DNA of 64,000 nt from Pseudomonas sp. Irchel s3h14 (GCF_900187425.1 NZ_FYDJ01000011.1:1-64000), one strand, 5' to 3'. Positions 26,720-36,393 are shown, counted from the first letter of the stretch. Translations and numbers: made by a program. The notes: a model not told the origin generated them from the letters alone.

Positions 26720-26754
26720 AAAAATCCGGAACCCTTATCGGATTCCGGATTTTT
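26720..26754. terminator. Bidirectional terminator
   Basis: A 12-bp stem (26720-26731 with 26743-26754) with A-rich and T-rich outer ends lies between the plus-strand gamma-lyase gene and the convergent DUF3108 gene, and serves both. Confidence 0.85.
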
Positions 26755-26767
26755 GTGTAGAGCCGGA

Positions 26768-27481
26768 TCAGCTGCCTTTGACAGCCTTGCCGTTGACCGT
26801 ACCGTCGAGGAGCATGATGTTGTACTCCTTGCCGTCGGTTTCAACCTGTTGCAGACGAACCAGCAGGTAATCCCAGTCCTTGGCGAACCACAGGACGGTG
26901 ATGCGCTTGCTTTGTGTCGGGTCGCGCACGCGCTCGACCTTGATTGCATCGATCTGGCCAGCTTTGGTGTCGACCTTTTCCGAACCCAGCACGCGGAAAT
27001 CATAGGTATCGACTTCACCATCGTCGACGACTTGATAGCTCATGCTTTTCTTGCCAGCGGCCACGTCGTGCTGCAGGGCGAGCTGATAAGTGGATTTGTC
27101 GACCATGCCGCGGTTGAGCGGGATCTTGACCGGGTCACCGCGATCGGTGCCGGTGACCATTTTGTTGGTCCAGTCGAAATCCAGGTCAGCCTTCTTGGCT
27201 TTACCCAGGCCGCCACGTTCGAAGTGGTAGGACTGCGGCAGCAAGGTGTCCTTGTCCAGCGTCAGGGTGCTTTCTTCGGTCAGGCTGGCGATCATCATCG
27301 AGGCCTTGAAGCTGAGCTTCCAGGCGCCGTTGGCTTGCTTGGTCAGGCTGCGTTCAGCAGTGCCGCTCATGGGCAACTGTTTCCAGTCAGCAGTGTAGCT
27401 GGCGGAGAAAGGTTGAAGTTCTGCAGCCTGCGCAAATGGCAGTGCGAGCAGAGCGCAAGCGAAGAGCAGGGCGCGACGCAT
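26768..27481 (-). CDS. DUF3108 domain periplasmic protein
   Basis: A 237-residue exported protein: cleavable signal peptide (MRRALLFACALLALPFAQAA) followed by a DUF3108 domain. The beta-rich mature part begins with the family's FSASYTADWKQLPMSG. Members are envelope proteins of unknown biochemical role. It lies 8 bases after purN on the same strand, so it is probably cotranscribed with purMN, an arrangement I recall as conserved in Pseudomonas. Confidence 0.87.
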   Translation of the reverse strand: MRRALLFACALLALPFAQAAELQPFSASYTADWKQLPMSGTAERSLTKQANGAWKLSFKASMMIASLTEESTLTLDKDTLLPQSYHFERGGLGKAKKADLDFDWTNKMVTGTDRGDPVKIPLNRGMVDKSTYQLALQHDVAAGKKSMSYQVVDDGEVDTYDFRVLGSEKVDTKAGQIDAIKVERVRDPTQSKRITVLWFAKDWDYLLVRLQQVETDGKEYNIMLLDGTVNGKAVKGS

Positions 27482-27489
27482 AAAATCTC

Positions 27490-28140
27490 CTAGGTTCGAA
27501 TCAAGTGGCCGCTGGCCGCGAGTAACTTTCCATCCAGTAAAGCACCTTGCTCGCCGAGTGATAAACGACCTTCGGCAAACCAGCGTACAGCCAACGGGTA
27601 AATCAGGTGTTCCTGGGTATGAACTCGCTGCGCCAGACTCTGCGGCGAATCGTGCAACTCTACCGGTATTACTGCTTGTACGACCAGTGGTCCGCCATCG
27701 AGTTCCTCGGTGACGAAGTGCACGGAGCAGCCGTGTTCGGTATCGCCGGCTTCCAGCGCGCGCTGATGCGTGTGTAACCCTTTGTATTTGGGTAGCAGCG
27801 AGGGATGGATGTTGAGCAGGCGACCCGCGTAGTGGCGCACGAAGTCAGCGCTGAGAATGCGCATGAAGCCGGCCAGTACCACGAGTTTGGGGTTGAACGC
27901 GTCGATCAGTTCGATCAGCGCGGCATCGAAGGCCTCGCGGCCTTCGAAAGCCTTGTGATCCAGGGTGCGGGTGTCGATACCCGCGTCCCTGGCGCGTTGC
28001 AGGCCGTAAGCGTCGGCGCGGTTGGAAATCACCGCAGCGATGCGGGCCGGGCTGTCGCCGGTCCGCGTGCTGTCGATCAAGGCCTGCAAGTTACTGCCGG
28101 TGCCGGACAACAGCACCACCACATCACAGGTCTGGGACAT
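27490..28140 (-). CDS. purN: Phosphoribosylglycinamide formyltransferase
   Basis: Third step of purine synthesis: transfers formyl from 10-formyltetrahydrofolate to GAR. The 216-residue protein has LSGTGSNLQAL for substrate phosphate binding, and the catalytic block with Asn, HPSLLPKYKG and DTEHGCSVHFV is intact. The ATG at 28140 shares a base with the purM stop codon (TGATG); a TTG one codon earlier is less likely. Confidence 0.96.
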   Translation of the reverse strand: MSQTCDVVVLLSGTGSNLQALIDSTRTGDSPARIAAVISNRADAYGLQRARDAGIDTRTLDHKAFEGREAFDAALIELIDAFNPKLVVLAGFMRILSADFVRHYAGRLLNIHPSLLPKYKGLHTHQRALEAGDTEHGCSVHFVTEELDGGPLVVQAVIPVELHDSPQSLAQRVHTQEHLIYPLAVRWFAEGRLSLGEQGALLDGKLLAASGHLIRT

Positions 28141-29198
28141 CAATGAGCCTTGAGGTTCTTCAGTTCAACCTGAGCCGCGCCTTCGGCAGCGGTGGAGATC
28201 TGACCGATGACCCAAGGCTGCTCGCCGGCTTCGCGCAGCACGTTCAGCGCGGTTTCGACGTGCTCTTGAGCGACGCAGATGACCATGCCGACGCCGCAGT
28301 TCAGCACGCGGTGCATTTCGTTTTCGTCGACGTTGCCTTTCTCTTGCAGCCAGTCGAACACGGCAGGACGGGTCCAGCTTGCGACGTCAACCACGGCTTG
28401 TGCGCCTTTTGGCAGAACGCGCGGGATGTTGTCCAGCAGGCCACCACCGGTGATGTGGGCCATGGCTTTCACAGCGCCGGTTTCCTTGATCAGCTTGAGC
28501 AGCGGCTTCACGTAGATACGGGTCGGGGCCATCAGCAGATCGGTCAGCGGTTTGCCGTCGAGCTGGATGTTTTCGATGTCGGCACCGGACACTTCGATGA
28601 TCTTGCGGATCAGCGAGTAGCCGTTGGAGTGCGGGCCGGAAGACGGCAGGGCGAGCAGGGCATCGCCGGCAGCGACTTTGGAACCGTCGATGATTTCGGA
28701 TTTTTCCACGACGCCGACGCAGAAACCGGCCAGGTCGTAGTCTTCGCCTTCGTACATGCCTGGCATTTCAGCGGTTTCGCCGCCGACCAGGGAGCAGCCG
28801 GACAATTCACAGCCAGCGCCAATGCCGGTCACGACCTGGGTCGCGGTTTCGACGTTGAGTTTGCCGGTAGCGTAGTAGTCGAGGAAGAACAGCGGCTCGG
28901 CGCCACAGACCACCAGGTCGTTCACGCACATGGCAACCAGGTCGATGCCGATGCTGTCGTGCTTGTTCAGGTTCAGTGCCAGGCGCAGCTTGGTGCCAAC
29001 GCCGTCAGTACCGGAAACCAGCACTGGCTGTTTGTAGCCGGCCGGGATTTCGCAGAGGGCGCCAAAACCGCCCAGGCCGCCCATGACTTCCGGGCGCGCA
29101 GTGCGCTTGGCGACGCTCTTGATGCGTTCGACCAATGCTTCACCGGCGTCGATGTCTACACCGGCGTCCTTGTAGCTCAGGGAGGGTTGCTTGCTCAT
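28140..29198 (-). CDS. purM: Phosphoribosylformylglycinamidine cyclo-ligase
   Basis: ATP-dependent AIR synthetase closing the imidazole ring in purine synthesis. The 352-residue form starts MSKQPSLSYKDAGVDID, preferred over longer in-frame starts because it matches the family N-terminus. Hallmarks are GGFGALCEIP, SGTDGVGTKLRLA and GGETAEMPGMY. It is the first gene of purM-purN-DUF3108. The 382-base gap to the divergent DUF2066 gene holds no supported gene and must contain both promoters. Confidence 0.97.
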   Translation of the reverse strand: MSKQPSLSYKDAGVDIDAGEALVERIKSVAKRTARPEVMGGLGGFGALCEIPAGYKQPVLVSGTDGVGTKLRLALNLNKHDSIGIDLVAMCVNDLVVCGAEPLFFLDYYATGKLNVETATQVVTGIGAGCELSGCSLVGGETAEMPGMYEGEDYDLAGFCVGVVEKSEIIDGSKVAAGDALLALPSSGPHSNGYSLIRKIIEVSGADIENIQLDGKPLTDLLMAPTRIYVKPLLKLIKETGAVKAMAHITGGGLLDNIPRVLPKGAQAVVDVASWTRPAVFDWLQEKGNVDENEMHRVLNCGVGMVICVAQEHVETALNVLREAGEQPWVIGQISTAAEGAAQVELKNLKAH

Positions 29199-29580
29199 GA
29201 TCCAGGCCTTTAGGGGGGATTCAGGGGTAACGACCGAGTCCAGTGGGACCACCGAAACTGACGAAGGCGATTGCCATCCGCGAATTTCAGGGTGCCCGGC
29301 TGTTGCCGGTCTGCGAAGGCGCGCGATTTTATCAGGCTTGAGGGGCAGCGGCCATCCTCAGGCCGACGGCAGGGGCATATCCGCTTAAAAAAACCTTCAT
29401 TGCCCGTGTTGGTCGCCTCCTTCATGGCTGTATAAGGTATCCCTATTAACCGTCTATCGTTATGACAGTGCAAAAACTTGCCGGGGTCGGGTGAATGTTT
29501 TGCTTGGGGGCGTGGTCACAGCCTTGCTCAATCCGGTTCACGCGGCCTGTTCCAGCCGCTCTTGTCGTCAGGAATCCTCC

Positions 29581-30639
29581 ATGCGCTTTTTTTCCAGATT
29601 TTTGTTTGCGGGCTGTTTGTCATTGGTCAGCCTGGCGAGTCATGCCGAAACCGTCAAAAACCTGTATCAGGTGCGTCAGCCTGTCAGTGGTCAAAGCCCT
29701 GAGGTGCGCGATCAAGCGACCCAGCAAGCGCTGGATACGCTGGTGTTGCGTCTGACCGGGGATCCCAAGGCAGCGCAAAGTCCGGGGTTGGCGGCACTGC
29801 GCAAGGACCCGCAGCAAATCATCAGTCAGTACGGCTTTGACGCTGGCCCGCCGGAAGTGCTGAAGGTCGATTTCGACCCGGCCACCACCGAGCAAGCGTT
29901 GCGCCGTGCCGGGCTGTCGTTGTGGGGGGCGAACCGGCCTTCGATCCTCGGCTGGTGGTTGAACGACTCTACCGAGGGTTCGAGTCTGGTCGGCGATGGC
30001 CAGGCCAGTGCTGCACCGCTGCGTCGAGCAGCACAACACCGTGGTTTGCCGCTGCGCTTGCCGCTGGCCGATCTGAGTGAGCAGATTGTCGCCACGGCAC
30101 CGAATCTGGAAGGTACGGACGCGACGCCACTGCGCGGGGTATCGGAGCGTTACAACGCTGACGCCTTGCTCGCGGTACATGCTCGTGAAGAGGGCGGCCA
30201 ATGGCAGGCCAAGTGGCATTTGTGGCTGGGCGACAAGAAGGAGGCGGGCAGCGTAGAGGGGGCGGATCAGGCTGCGGTGGCCGATGCGGTGATGCTGGCG
30301 GTCAGTCAGCGGCTGGCGCCTCGCTTTGTCGTCAAGCCGGGTGCGTCGGGTGAACAACTGCTTGAGGTGCAGGGCATGAATCTGGAGCACTACGCGACGC
30401 TTGGGCGCTTGCTGGAGCCGTTTGGTGCGCGCCTGCAAAGTGTCGACGGCGACCGGATTCTCTATCGGGTCAGTGGCAGCGCCGAACAGTTGAAGGCGCA
30501 ATTGTCACTGGCGAAGTTGCAGGAGGTTCCGGCCGGTGAAGCGCCGGCGCCAGTCGCACCGGCTCAGCCGGCCGAGGGTTCGGCACCGGTAGTCGCGCCG
30601 ACTCCGGCACCTGTGCCGCAGTTGCGATTCCGTTGGTAA
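29581..30639 (+). CDS. DUF2066 domain protein
   Basis: A 352-residue exported protein of the DUF2066 family. The ATG at 29581 gives a signal peptide (MRFFSRFLFAGCLSLVSLASHA) preceded by AGGA; an upstream start at 29491 would bury it, so I reject that. The mature part carries DUF2066, and the C-terminal 45 residues form an Ala/Pro-rich tail. The function is unknown; the gene is usually found between purM and the PerM permease gene in Pseudomonas, as here. Confidence 0.85.
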   Translation: MRFFSRFLFAGCLSLVSLASHAETVKNLYQVRQPVSGQSPEVRDQATQQALDTLVLRLTGDPKAAQSPGLAALRKDPQQIISQYGFDAGPPEVLKVDFDPATTEQALRRAGLSLWGANRPSILGWWLNDSTEGSSLVGDGQASAAPLRRAAQHRGLPLRLPLADLSEQIVATAPNLEGTDATPLRGVSERYNADALLAVHAREEGGQWQAKWHLWLGDKKEAGSVEGADQAAVADAVMLAVSQRLAPRFVVKPGASGEQLLEVQGMNLEHYATLGRLLEPFGARLQSVDGDRILYRVSGSAEQLKAQLSLAKLQEVPAGEAPAPVAPAQPAEGSAPVVAPTPAPVPQLRFRW

Positions 30640-30678
30640 CGGTTTTCTTTCTTTATATAGATGCATATGGAGTGGTAC

Positions 30679-31752
30679 ATGGCCGATACGCGGCGTTGGT
30701 TCTGGTTGGGTGGGGTGGTTCTGCTCTGCGCGTTTGTCTGGCTGTTGCATCCGATTCTGACGCCGTTTCTGGTGGCGCTGCTGTTGGCTTATCTGTTCGA
30801 TCCGCTGGTGGATCGGCTGGAGAAGGCCGGCCTGTCTCGGACCTGGGGCGTGGTGGCGGTGTTTGCGCTGTTCACCCTGATCTTCACGACCTTGCTGCTG
30901 GTGTTGATACCGATGCTCGCCAAGCAGTTGTTTCGTTTGTACGAACTGACGCCGCAGATGCTCGACTGGTTGCAGCACACCGCACTGCCGTGGGCGCAAT
31001 CGAAATTCGGACTGTCGGATAATTTCTGGAAGTTCGACAAGCTCAAGGCTGCGATCAGTGAGCACATGGGCCAAACCACTGACATTGTCGGTGTTGTGCT
31101 GAGTCAGGCAACGGCCTCCGGCCTTGCATTGATTGGCTTGCTGGCGAATCTGGTGCTGATCCCGGTGGTGGTTTTCTATTTGCTGCGGGACTGGGACCTG
31201 ATGATGGCCAAGATCCGCAGCCTGCTGCCCCGTGATCGCGAAGAGCGTGTTATGACCCTGGCGGGTGAATGCCATGAAGTGCTGGGTGCATTCGTGCGCG
31301 GGCAGTTGCTGGTGATGGTGGCGTTGGGCGTGATCTACGCGGCCGGTCTGATGTTGGTAGGGCTTGAGCTGGGGCTGTTGATCGGGTTGATTGCCGGTCT
31401 GGCGGCGATCGTGCCGTACATGGGGTTTGTCATCGGGATCGGCGCGGCCTTGATTGCCGGTCTGTTCCAGTTCGGCGGCGATCTGTATCCCATGTTCGGT
31501 ATCGTCGCGGTGTTCATGGTGGGGCAGGCGCTGGAAGGCATGGTGCTGACGCCATTGCTGGTGGGGGACAAAATCGGTCTACACCCGGTGGCGGTGATCT
31601 TCGCGATTCTGGCAGGGGGCGAGCTGTTCGGATTTACCGGTGTGCTGCTGGCGCTGCCGGTGGCGGCGGTGATCATGGTTCTGGTGCGCCATGTGCATGA
31701 TTTGTATAAAGATTCGGGTATGTACAGCGGTGTTGATGAGCCCGAGATTTAA
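30679..31752 (+). CDS. AI-2E family transporter (PerM-like)
   Basis: A 357-residue inner-membrane protein of the AI-2 exporter/PerM family, with about eight membrane helices and a soluble segment at roughly 80-145. The ATG at 30679 is chosen from three in-frame ATGs (30661, 30667, 30679) because GGAG lies six bases before it. Family members include the E. coli AI-2 exporter TqsA and Na+/H+ antiporter-like proteins. The substrate here is unknown. Confidence 0.88.
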   Translation: MADTRRWFWLGGVVLLCAFVWLLHPILTPFLVALLLAYLFDPLVDRLEKAGLSRTWGVVAVFALFTLIFTTLLLVLIPMLAKQLFRLYELTPQMLDWLQHTALPWAQSKFGLSDNFWKFDKLKAAISEHMGQTTDIVGVVLSQATASGLALIGLLANLVLIPVVVFYLLRDWDLMMAKIRSLLPRDREERVMTLAGECHEVLGAFVRGQLLVMVALGVIYAAGLMLVGLELGLLIGLIAGLAAIVPYMGFVIGIGAALIAGLFQFGGDLYPMFGIVAVFMVGQALEGMVLTPLLVGDKIGLHPVAVIFAILAGGELFGFTGVLLALPVAAVIMVLVRHVHDLYKDSGMYSGVDEPEI

Positions 31753-31982
31753 GAGGGCCTGATCAAGCATCGCGGGCAGCCTGGTTCCATGCCAGGCTGG
31801 CCCGGATCCCTCGTGCGGCTGTCACATGCGCCGCCAAAGAAACTGTCATAAAACCAGGGCGTTAACGCAAACCTTTGATTTTGCTTGTGGTCTGTCGCAT
31901 TGTGCGACCCGCCTCACGGGTATAAACTTCGCAAACTTTACACAGAGGCCACTAACGGTTCCTTTGGAACTGTTCAGTCAGC

Positions 31983-32687
31983 ATGAAACCGATTCAGCTG
32001 CCCCTAGGTGTGCGTCTGCGTGATGACGCTACCTTTATCAATTACTATCCAGGCGCCAATGCCGCTGCACTCGGCTATGTCGAGCGGCTATGCGAAGCCG
32101 ACGCCGGCTGGACCGAAAGCCTGATTTATCTCTGGGGCAAGGACGGGGTAGGGCGTACGCACTTGTTGCAAGCGGCCTGTCTGCGCTTCGAGCAACTGGG
32201 GGAGCCAGCGGTGTATTTGCCGTTGGCCGAACTGCTTGATCGCGGCATCGCCATCCTCGACAACCTCGAACAGTACGAACTGGTCTGCCTGGATGATTTG
32301 CAGGCGGTGGCCGGTCGGGCGGATTGGGAAGAGGCGCTGTTCCATCTGTTCAACCGTCTGCGTGACAGCGGTCGACGCCTGTTGATCGCCGCGTCGACAT
32401 CCCCGCGTGAACTGCCGGTGAAGCTGGCGGACCTCAAATCCCGTCTGACGTTGGCGCTGATCTTTCAGATGCGTCCGCTCTCCGACGAAGACAAATTGCG
32501 TGCCTTGCAACTGCGCGCATCTCGTCGCGGTCTGCACCTGACCGATGAAGTCGGGCATTTTATCTTGACCCGCGGTACGCGCAGCATGAGTGCGCTTTTC
32601 GAGTTGCTAGAGCGTCTCGATCAGGCCTCCCTTCAAGCTCAGCGCAAGCTGACGATTCCGTTCCTGAAAGAAACCCTGGGCTGGTAA
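31983..32687 (+). CDS. hda: DnaA inactivator Hda
   Basis: AAA+ protein homologous to DnaA domain III; with the sliding clamp it stimulates DnaA-ATP hydrolysis and limits re-initiation. The 234-residue protein opens with MKPIQLPLGVRLRD, the clamp-binding (QLxLxV-like) segment. A Walker A-like WGKDGVGRTHLL and Walker B LVCLDDLQAV follow. A TATAAA -10-like sequence at 31921 with TTGTGC 15 bases upstream may be its promoter. The 230-base gap before it holds no gene. Confidence 0.95.
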   Translation: MKPIQLPLGVRLRDDATFINYYPGANAAALGYVERLCEADAGWTESLIYLWGKDGVGRTHLLQAACLRFEQLGEPAVYLPLAELLDRGIAILDNLEQYELVCLDDLQAVAGRADWEEALFHLFNRLRDSGRRLLIAASTSPRELPVKLADLKSRLTLALIFQMRPLSDEDKLRALQLRASRRGLHLTDEVGHFILTRGTRSMSALFELLERLDQASLQAQRKLTIPFLKETLGW

Positions 32688-32901
32688 AGCCAAGGCCGGC
32701 AGCGGGTTTCGGCATATTTCAGGCGTCAAGAATTCCGCTTTCCTACAGGGTCGTAGGCCGCGCGAACGTCTAAAACGGGCTTAAGCGCTTAGATGTAAAC
32801 GAGAAACCGATAAGTCACATCAAGATCGATTGAATTTGCAAATGAGGTTGATAGTAGGCATAGTCTCGGCTTCTTTAGAACTATCAGCCACGGTCGTGCC
32901 C

Positions 32902-33549
32902 ATGCTAAATCGCTTTGCACCCCTCGTGCCCCTCGCACTCGTCACCCTGTTGTTCGGTTGCGCTGCTCACTCTCCAGTGTCCCAGCAAGAGCAACAACAG
33001 CAGGTTAAAAATTCTGCTACCGCCCAATCTTCCGCTTATCAGCAAGCTCTTTTCCAGGAAGAGGCGGCCACCGAAAAAGAACTGGCAGACTTCGCCGGCG
33101 GCAAGTCGTACCAGCTTCCGGTTCTGGCTGACAGCATCCTCGAACGCGGCATGTCCCTGATCGGTACCCGTTACCGTTTCGGCGGCACCTCCGAAGCTGG
33201 CTTTGATTGCAGCGGCTTCATCGGTTACCTGTTTCGTGAACAAGCCGGCCTGAACCTGCCACGCTCCACTCGCGAAATGATCAACGTCGACGCTCCGCTG
33301 GTTTCTCGCAGCAAACTGGAGCCGGGCGACTTGCTGTTTTTCGCCACCAATGGCCGTCGCGGCCGTGTCAGTCACGCCGGGATCTACCTGGGTGACAACC
33401 AGTTCATCCATTCCAGCAGCCGTAAAAGCGGTGGTGTCCGGATCGATAGCCTGGGCGACAGCTACTGGAGCAAAACCTTCATCGAAGCCAAGCGCGCACT
33501 GGCGATGGCACCGGCTGCGTCCCCGGCGATCGTCACGGCACGCAAGTAA
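32902..33549 (+). CDS. NlpC/P60 family lipoprotein, copy 1
   Basis: Predicted cell-wall peptidase, 215 residues. The signal peptide ends in a lipobox (LLFGC, lipidated C20), followed by a Gln-rich linker and a C-terminal NlpC/P60 domain with catalytic C103 (FDCSGF), H158 (SHAGIY) and H170. The ATG at 32902 is chosen because longer frames would precede the signal peptide. A paralogue follows after a terminator, so the two are separate units. Such enzymes cut murein stem peptides (Spr/NlpC type). Confidence 0.9.
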   Translation: MLNRFAPLVPLALVTLLFGCAAHSPVSQQEQQQQVKNSATAQSSAYQQALFQEEAATEKELADFAGGKSYQLPVLADSILERGMSLIGTRYRFGGTSEAGFDCSGFIGYLFREQAGLNLPRSTREMINVDAPLVSRSKLEPGDLLFFATNGRRGRVSHAGIYLGDNQFIHSSSRKSGGVRIDSLGDSYWSKTFIEAKRALAMAPAASPAIVTARK

Positions 33550-33630
33550 GCGGACATTTTGTAAGGTGAACTTAAAGTCTTACTTGAAGTTTGCCGCATA
33601 GCCGCTAGAATCCTGATCATTATTGATGGC

Positions 33631-33660
33631 AAACCGCCTGCGTCCTGCGCAGGCGGTTTT
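33631..33660 (+). terminator. Terminator between the two NlpC/P60 genes
   Basis: A perfect 12-bp stem (33631-33642 with 33648-33659) with a 5-base loop is followed by a T-rich tail. Confidence 0.85.
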
Positions 33661-33713
33661 CTTTTCTGCGTCCCCTGCAGAAAAAGCCGCAGCCAGATCA
33701 GGATGCTCTGCAT

Positions 33714-34250
33714 ATGTCGACCTCGGCCCGCCTCGCAATCATGTTCTTCGCAGCGCTGCTCAGCGCCTGCGCCAGCCGTACACCGCCCCCTGCGCCGGTG
33801 GTTCGCGCGCCCATTGTTTTCGGTTCCTCCCAGGCATTCTCCCCTGAGGCAGAAGACGTATTGTTCCGCGCGCTCGGCCTGGTGGGCACGCCGTATCGCT
33901 GGGGTGGCAACACGCCGGATTCGGGTTTCGATTGCAGCGGGCTGATCGGTTATGTTTACCGTGACGTCGCCGGCATTTCTCTGCCGCGTACCACGCGCGA
34001 GATGATCAGCATGCAGGCGGCCAGCGTGGGCAAAGAAGGCCTGCAAACCGGTGACCTGATCTTCTTCGCCACCAATGGCGGTTCTCAGGTCAGTCACGCC
34101 GGAATCTACGTCGGCGAAGGTCGCTTCGTCCATGCGCCGGCCACCGGCGGCACGGTGAAGCTCGACAGCTTGTCCAAAGCTTACTGGCAGAAAGCCTATC
34201 TGAGCGCCAAGCGTGTTTTGCAACCTGAGCACTTGGCGCATAACCCATAG
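33714..34250 (+). CDS. NlpC/P60 family lipoprotein, copy 2
   Basis: A 178-residue lipoprotein (lipobox LLSAC, C19) with a short Pro-rich linker and an NlpC/P60 domain: C74 (FDCSGL), H128 (SHAGIY) and H140. It is clearly paralogous to the gene upstream but lacks the Gln-rich linker. The O-methyltransferase gene starts 14 bases after it, so those two may be cotranscribed. Confidence 0.9.
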   Translation: MSTSARLAIMFFAALLSACASRTPPPAPVVRAPIVFGSSQAFSPEAEDVLFRALGLVGTPYRWGGNTPDSGFDCSGLIGYVYRDVAGISLPRTTREMISMQAASVGKEGLQTGDLIFFATNGGSQVSHAGIYVGEGRFVHAPATGGTVKLDSLSKAYWQKAYLSAKRVLQPEHLAHNP

Positions 34251-34264
34251 TTCGCGAGGTTGTC

Positions 34265-34918
34265 ATGACCGCCCGCACACTTAATCTCGACGATTCCCTG
34301 TATCAATACTTGCTCGACGTTTCCCTGCGCGAAACGCCGTTGCTCAAGCGTTTGCGTGACGAAACCCAAGCGCTGCCCATGGCTCGCTGGCAGGTGGCAC
34401 CCGAGCAAGGTCAGTTCCTCGCGCTATTGGTGAAGCTCACCGGCGCCAAGCGTCTGCTGGAAGTGGGCACCTTTACCGGTTACAGCGCCTTGTGCATGGC
34501 GGCTGCATTGCCGGATGACGGTTCGCTGATCTGCTGTGACATACCTGGCGACTACAACGCCACCGCGCGCCGTTACTGGCAGGAGGCGGGGCTTGCCGAG
34601 CGGATCGATCTGCGTCTGGCGCCCGCGCTGGAAACCCTGGCTCAGCTGGATCGGCAAGCGCCATTCGACCTGATCTTCATCGATGCCGACAAAGCCAACT
34701 ACCCACGCTATCTGGAGTACGCATTGCGTTTGCTGCGCGTTGGCGGTCTGGCGGTGTTTGATAACACGCTGTGGAGCGGCCGGGTGCTTGAGGACAATCC
34801 CGAGAGCGAAGACACCCGAGCCATCCAGGCGCTCAATCGCGCTTTGAAGGATGACTCGCGTGTCGACCTGTCGCTGTTGCCGGTAGGCGATGGCCTCACG
34901 CTGTGTCGCAAGCGCTAG
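34265..34918 (+). CDS. Class I SAM-dependent O-methyltransferase
   Basis: A 217-residue protein of the catechol/caffeoyl-CoA O-methyltransferase family. The SAM-binding motif is LLEVGTFTGYSALCMA, and the metal-binding acids lie in LIFIDADKANY and VFDNTLWSG. The acceptor is unknown; relatives methylate catechols and other small aromatic diols. A REPIN follows the stop codon. Confidence 0.9.
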   Translation: MTARTLNLDDSLYQYLLDVSLRETPLLKRLRDETQALPMARWQVAPEQGQFLALLVKLTGAKRLLEVGTFTGYSALCMAAALPDDGSLICCDIPGDYNATARRYWQEAGLAERIDLRLAPALETLAQLDRQAPFDLIFIDADKANYPRYLEYALRLLRVGGLAVFDNTLWSGRVLEDNPESEDTRAIQALNRALKDDSRVDLSLLPVGDGLTLCRKR

Positions 34919-34946
34919 GCAGGTGATTTTTGGGTGACATTGAGGG

Positions 34947-35047
34947 CCTCTTCGCGAGCAAGCCCGCTCCCATACTTGACCTCTGGCGCTCACAAATTTT
35001 GTGTTCACTGCAGATCGAATGTGGGAGCGGGCTTGCTCGCGAAGAGG
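34947..35047. repeat. REPIN (two inverted REPs)
   Basis: Two perfect 26-base REP arms (34947-34972 and 35022-35047) in inverted orientation flank a 49-base centre. They match the common REP of fluorescent pseudomonads (GCGAGCAAGCCCGCTCCCA). The element lies between convergent genes. Confidence 0.9.
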
Positions 35048-35079
35048 CCAGCAAAGCCACCAAAATGTTCACGGGCTGT

Positions 35080-36393
35080 CTATTTAGCCGCCGACACGCG
35101 CCACACCTTGTTGCCCACGTCATCTGCCACCAGCAAATCACCCTGCTGATCAATCACCACACCCACCGGCCGGCCCATGGCTTTTTCCTCGTTATTGAGG
35201 AAACCGGTGAGCACATCAATCGGCTGTCCGGCCGGTTTTCCTGCGCTGAACGGTACGAAAATCACTTTGTAGCCACTGTGTGGTTTACGGTTCCACGAGC
35301 CATGCTGGCCGATGAATGCGCCTTCCTTGAATTGCGCCGGCAGTCTGTTGCCTTCAGCAAACGTCAGGCCCAACGAGGCGGTATGCGGGCCGACCGCGTA
35401 GTCCGGAGCGATGGCCTTGGCCACCAGGTCGGGGTTTTGCGGCTCGACGCGGATGTCGACGTGCTGACCGTAATAACTGTAAGGCCAGCCGTAGAACCCG
35501 CCGTCCTTCACTGAAGTGATGTAGTCCGGCACCAGATCACTGCCGATCTCGTCACGCTCGTTGACCGCTGTCCACAATGCGCCGCTCCGCGGTTCCCAGG
35601 CCAGGCCGTTTGGGTTGCGAATCCCCGAGGCGAAGATGCGATGGTTGCCGGTGGCGCGATCCACTTCCCAGATCGCTGCGCGACCTTCTTCCATGTCCAT
35701 GCCGTTTTCGGCAACGTTGCTATTGGAGCCCACCGTGACGTACAGCTTGCTACCGTCCTTGCTGGCGATGACGTTTTTGGTCCAGTGGTGATTCAGCGCA
35801 CCACCCGGCAGGTCGATCACCTTCATCGGCTGTGACTTGATCGCCGTCTCGCCGTTTTCATAGTGGAAGCGCAGCAAGCGGTCCGTGTCGGCGACGTACA
35901 GGTCATTGCCGACCAGGGTCATGCCGAAGGGGGAGTTGAGGTTTTCCAGAAACACTGTGCGGGTTTCGGCGATGCCGTCGTGGTCCTTGTCCCGCAGCAG
36001 CGTGATGCGGTTCGGGCTCGGTACGCCGGCACCGGCGCGACCCATGACTTTGCCCATGACCCAGCCACGAATGCCTTTGCCGTCATCGGGTTTGGGTGGT
36101 GCGTTGGTTTCGGCGACCAGCACGTCGCCGTTGGGCAGCACGTAGAGCCAACGCGGGTGATCGAGACCTTCGGCAAAAGCCGCCACCTGAGTCCCTGTCG
36201 CGGCGATGGGTTTCGCGCCGGCCGGCCAGCCGATCGCCGGGGCGATGTTTACCGTCGGGATCAGGGTCTTGTTCGGTTCTGGTAGCTTGGGCGACGGGCC
36301 GGTGCCGTCGGAGACTTGCAGCCTGGCGGTTTCACCACAGGCGGCAAGCCCTCCGGCGAGCACGATAACGAGAGCGAGCTGGGGCTTGCGCAT
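35080..36393 (-). CDS. Sorbosone dehydrogenase-like PQQ-type lipoprotein
   Basis: A 437-residue beta-propeller protein resembling L-sorbosone dehydrogenase and soluble quinoprotein glucose dehydrogenases. The signal peptide ends in lipobox LAAC (C20), placing it at the outer membrane. Conserved family segments include GLDHPRWLYVLPNGDVLVAET, GALNHHWTKN and GSWNRKPHSGYKV; the HW and R residues are typical of the PQQ/calcium pocket. Substrate unknown, and it may not oxidise sugars. The gene appears monocistronic. Confidence 0.82.
   Translation of the reverse strand: MRKPQLALVIVLAGGLAACGETARLQVSDGTGPSPKLPEPNKTLIPTVNIAPAIGWPAGAKPIAATGTQVAAFAEGLDHPRWLYVLPNGDVLVAETNAPPKPDDGKGIRGWVMGKVMGRAGAGVPSPNRITLLRDKDHDGIAETRTVFLENLNSPFGMTLVGNDLYVADTDRLLRFHYENGETAIKSQPMKVIDLPGGALNHHWTKNVIASKDGSKLYVTVGSNSNVAENGMDMEEGRAAIWEVDRATGNHRIFASGIRNPNGLAWEPRSGALWTAVNERDEIGSDLVPDYITSVKDGGFYGWPYSYYGQHVDIRVEPQNPDLVAKAIAPDYAVGPHTASLGLTFAEGNRLPAQFKEGAFIGQHGSWNRKPHSGYKVIFVPFSAGKPAGQPIDVLTGFLNNEEKAMGRPVGVVIDQQGDLLVADDVGNKVWRVSAAK

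Noticed and set aside
34947..35047. Repeated inverted elements as a possible CRISPR array
   Set aside because: Copies are paired, inverted and scattered between genes. There is no regular direct-repeat and spacer spacing and no cas gene.
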